From JAADHY01 sp964428935 (GTDB taxonomy: Bacteria; Planctomycetota; Planctomycetia; Planctomycetales; Planctomycetaceae): 8,215 bases of DNA. The position numbers and the translations under genes were made by a program. The number at the start of each line of letters is the position of its first letter. The stretch's first letter is position 1. Location: positions 1-8,215 of the forward strand of contig CAYSAG010000234.1 in NCBI GenBank assembly GCA_964428935.1. Reading direction: 5' to 3'. This document shows, one piece after another, positions 7,431 to 8,215 of this stretch. The notes below the pieces were generated by a model. The model had not been told where the DNA came from. It worked only from the letters and a program-made list of their open reading frames with translations, and ran no database searches.

Positions 7431-7559
7431 ACCGCCGCTAACGCACGAGCCGGTCAAGCGGGCGCGCGGTCGGAGCCACGGAAGGAGGGAACGGCACGCG
7501 ACTGTCAACGTCGCTTTGTGACTCCCCGAAGGGCTCCTCCTCTGACACGTTCCGCACAC

Positions 7560-7577
7560 CTTCCGACCCTTCGGAAG
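7560..7577 (+). repeat. 7-bp inverted repeat upstream of the aminotransferase gene
   Basis: CTTCCGA (7560-7566) pairs perfectly with TCGGAAG (7571-7577) around the loop CCCT. Without a following T tract it is a poor intrinsic terminator, though it could contribute to ending DUF1559 transcription. It overlaps the candidate -35 position of the next gene, so it could instead be an operator where a dimeric repressor blocks polymerase. Confidence 0.35.
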
Positions 7578-7598
7578 TCCAACAGCGGTCGCTACAAT
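7570..7598 (+). promoter_or_regulatory. Candidate promoter for a leaderless aminotransferase mRNA
   Basis: TACAAT at 7593-7598 matches the sigma-70 -10 consensus at five of six bases. TTCGGA at 7570-7575, exactly 17 nt upstream, is a weak -35 (three of six). The -10 ends only 8 nt before ATG 7607, so transcription would start at or 1-2 bases before the start codon. No Shine-Dalgarno sequence lies before this ATG, which fits a leaderless transcript. The -35 position overlaps the 7560-7577 inverted repeat. Confidence 0.4.
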
Positions 7599-7606
7599 TC
7601 GCCGGC

Positions 7607-8176
7607 ATGAACGAACCGCTGGCGTACCTGAACGGCGAATGGGTGCCCGTCTCGCAGGCCGCCGTCTCGATTTTCGACCTGGGCCTGGTGCAGGGGGCTT
7701 CGGTTACGGAAATGGTCCGCACGTTCGGCGGGAAGCCGTTCCGCCTGCGCGAGCACTTGTTGCGGTTGGAGCGGTCGCTGCGGGCGGTCGGTTTTGAACC
7801 ACGGCCGCCGGTCGAGCGGTTCGAGGCGGTGGTCGAGAAACTGGTCGAACACAACTTCCGGCTGCTGCCGCCCGGACACGACTTGGGCATTGTGGTTTTC
7901 GTCACCGCTGGCTTGAACCCGACGTACGTGGGGGCGGCTGGAGCGGAAGCCGCCCGCTCTCCCACCGTCTGCGTCCACACGTTCCCCCTTCCTTTTGAGC
8001 TGTGGGCCGAGAAGTTGGAGGTCGGACAGCACTTGGTCGTTCCGGCTCGCCGCCACGTTCCTCCCGAGTCACTGGACCCGCGAATCAAACACCGCAGCCG
8101 CTTGCACTGGTACTTGGCTGACCGGGAAGCCAGACGACTGGCTCCTGACGCCTCGGCTCTGTTGACCGACGAGCGG
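7607..8176 (+). CDS. Class IV PLP-dependent aminotransferase (branched-chain aminotransferase/ADC lyase-like), 3' end missing
   Basis: 190 native codons before adapter sequence begins. The N-terminus (MNEPLAYLNGEWVPVSQAAV, then SIFDLGLVQG) is the family opening, a strand pair followed by the D-x-G-x-x-x-G start loop. TEMVRTFGGKPFRLREHLLRLERSL matches the family's F/L-x-L-x-x-H-x-x-R-L helix. Lys161 in DPRIKHRSRLHWYLADREA is the expected Schiff-base lysine for PLP, close to Lys159 of E. coli IlvE. ALLTDE then begins the strand leading to the cofactor-binding part, which is lost. Members transfer the amino group of branched-chain or D-amino acids or cleave aminodeoxychorismate; the substrate cannot be decided from this half. 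There is no ribosome binding site and a -10-like TACAAT lies 8 nt upstream, suggesting leaderless translation. The frame happens to stay open through the adapter, so an automatic call would append the false peptide RSEDHTSELQAPE. Confidence 0.88.
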
Positions 8177-8215
8177 AGATCTGAAGATCACACGTCGGAA
8201 CTCCAGGCACCTGAA
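8177..8215 (+). other. Illumina TruSeq adapter read-through at contig end (artefact)
   Basis: Positions 8177-8210 align without gaps over 34 bases to the standard Illumina TruSeq 3' adapter (begins AGATCGGAAGAG, ends CCAGTCAC) with 30 identities. The four differences, at adapter positions 6, 12, 21 and 31, are all G/T exchanges (G to T, G to T, T to G, T to G), an error type expected from channel cross-talk in low-quality read tails. The five bases after it, CTGAA, sit where the sample index would lie and fit the start of an i7 index such as CTGAAGCT. Translation gives RSEDHTSELQAPE, a variant of the RSEEHTSELQ peptide known from adapter-contaminated proteins. This is not genomic sequence. 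Confidence 0.95.

Noticed and set aside
6396..7559. A 387-codon minus-strand frame opposite the DUF1559 gene
   Set aside because: The plus strand has an unmistakable prepilin leader and DUF1559 motifs; the antisense translation resembles nothing known.

Overview
The window looks like Planctomycetota DNA. It is about two-thirds G+C by eye. It combines gene families that are typical of, and heavily expanded in, planctomycetes: an ECF sigma factor next to a Ser/Thr kinase with C-terminal beta-propellers, a DUF1559 protein with a pilin-type N-terminus, and a secreted prenyltransferase/squalene-oxidase-repeat protein. No RNA gene, CRISPR array, insertion sequence or phage gene was seen. The right end is almost certainly a draft-contig edge, because the last 39 bases are degraded Illumina adapter.

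Layout. (1) 1-1019, minus strand: 5' part of an exported alpha/alpha-toroid (squalene cyclase-like repeat) protein, running off the left edge. (2) 1020-1494: divergent intergenic region with a candidate ECF-type promoter. (3) 1495-2076, plus: ECF sigma factor. (4) 2288-5947, plus: a 1219-residue membrane-bound Ser/Thr kinase with an N-terminal planctomycete kinase-associated region, an intact catalytic domain, one transmembrane helix, a PEGA-like domain and two beta-propellers. (5) 5948-6392: noncoding spacer with small inverted repeats. (6) 6393-7343, plus: DUF1559 protein with a type IV pilin-like leader. (7) 7344-7606: intergenic, with a palindrome, a hairpin and a possible promoter for a leaderless mRNA. 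(8) 7607-8176, plus: class IV PLP aminotransferase, truncated by the edge. (9) 8177-8215: adapter.

How the genes may work together. The sigma factor and kinase lie in tandem with no anti-sigma gene between or beside them. A plausible reading is a one-module signalling unit: propellers outside the membrane sense a ligand, the cytoplasmic kinase phosphorylates targets that may include the adjacent sigma factor, and the sigma factor redirects transcription, perhaps including its own promoter. The DUF1559 gene follows on the same strand but has its own strong ribosome binding site and a 445-base spacer, so a shared operon is not shown. The aminotransferase looks like an unrelated metabolic gene.

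Base usage is odd. In all five genes isoleucine is almost always ATT (47 ATT, 4 ATC, 0 ATA by hand count), although other amino acids favour C- or G-ending codons. GATC was not found anywhere in the native sequence; it occurs only, twice, in the adapter tail.
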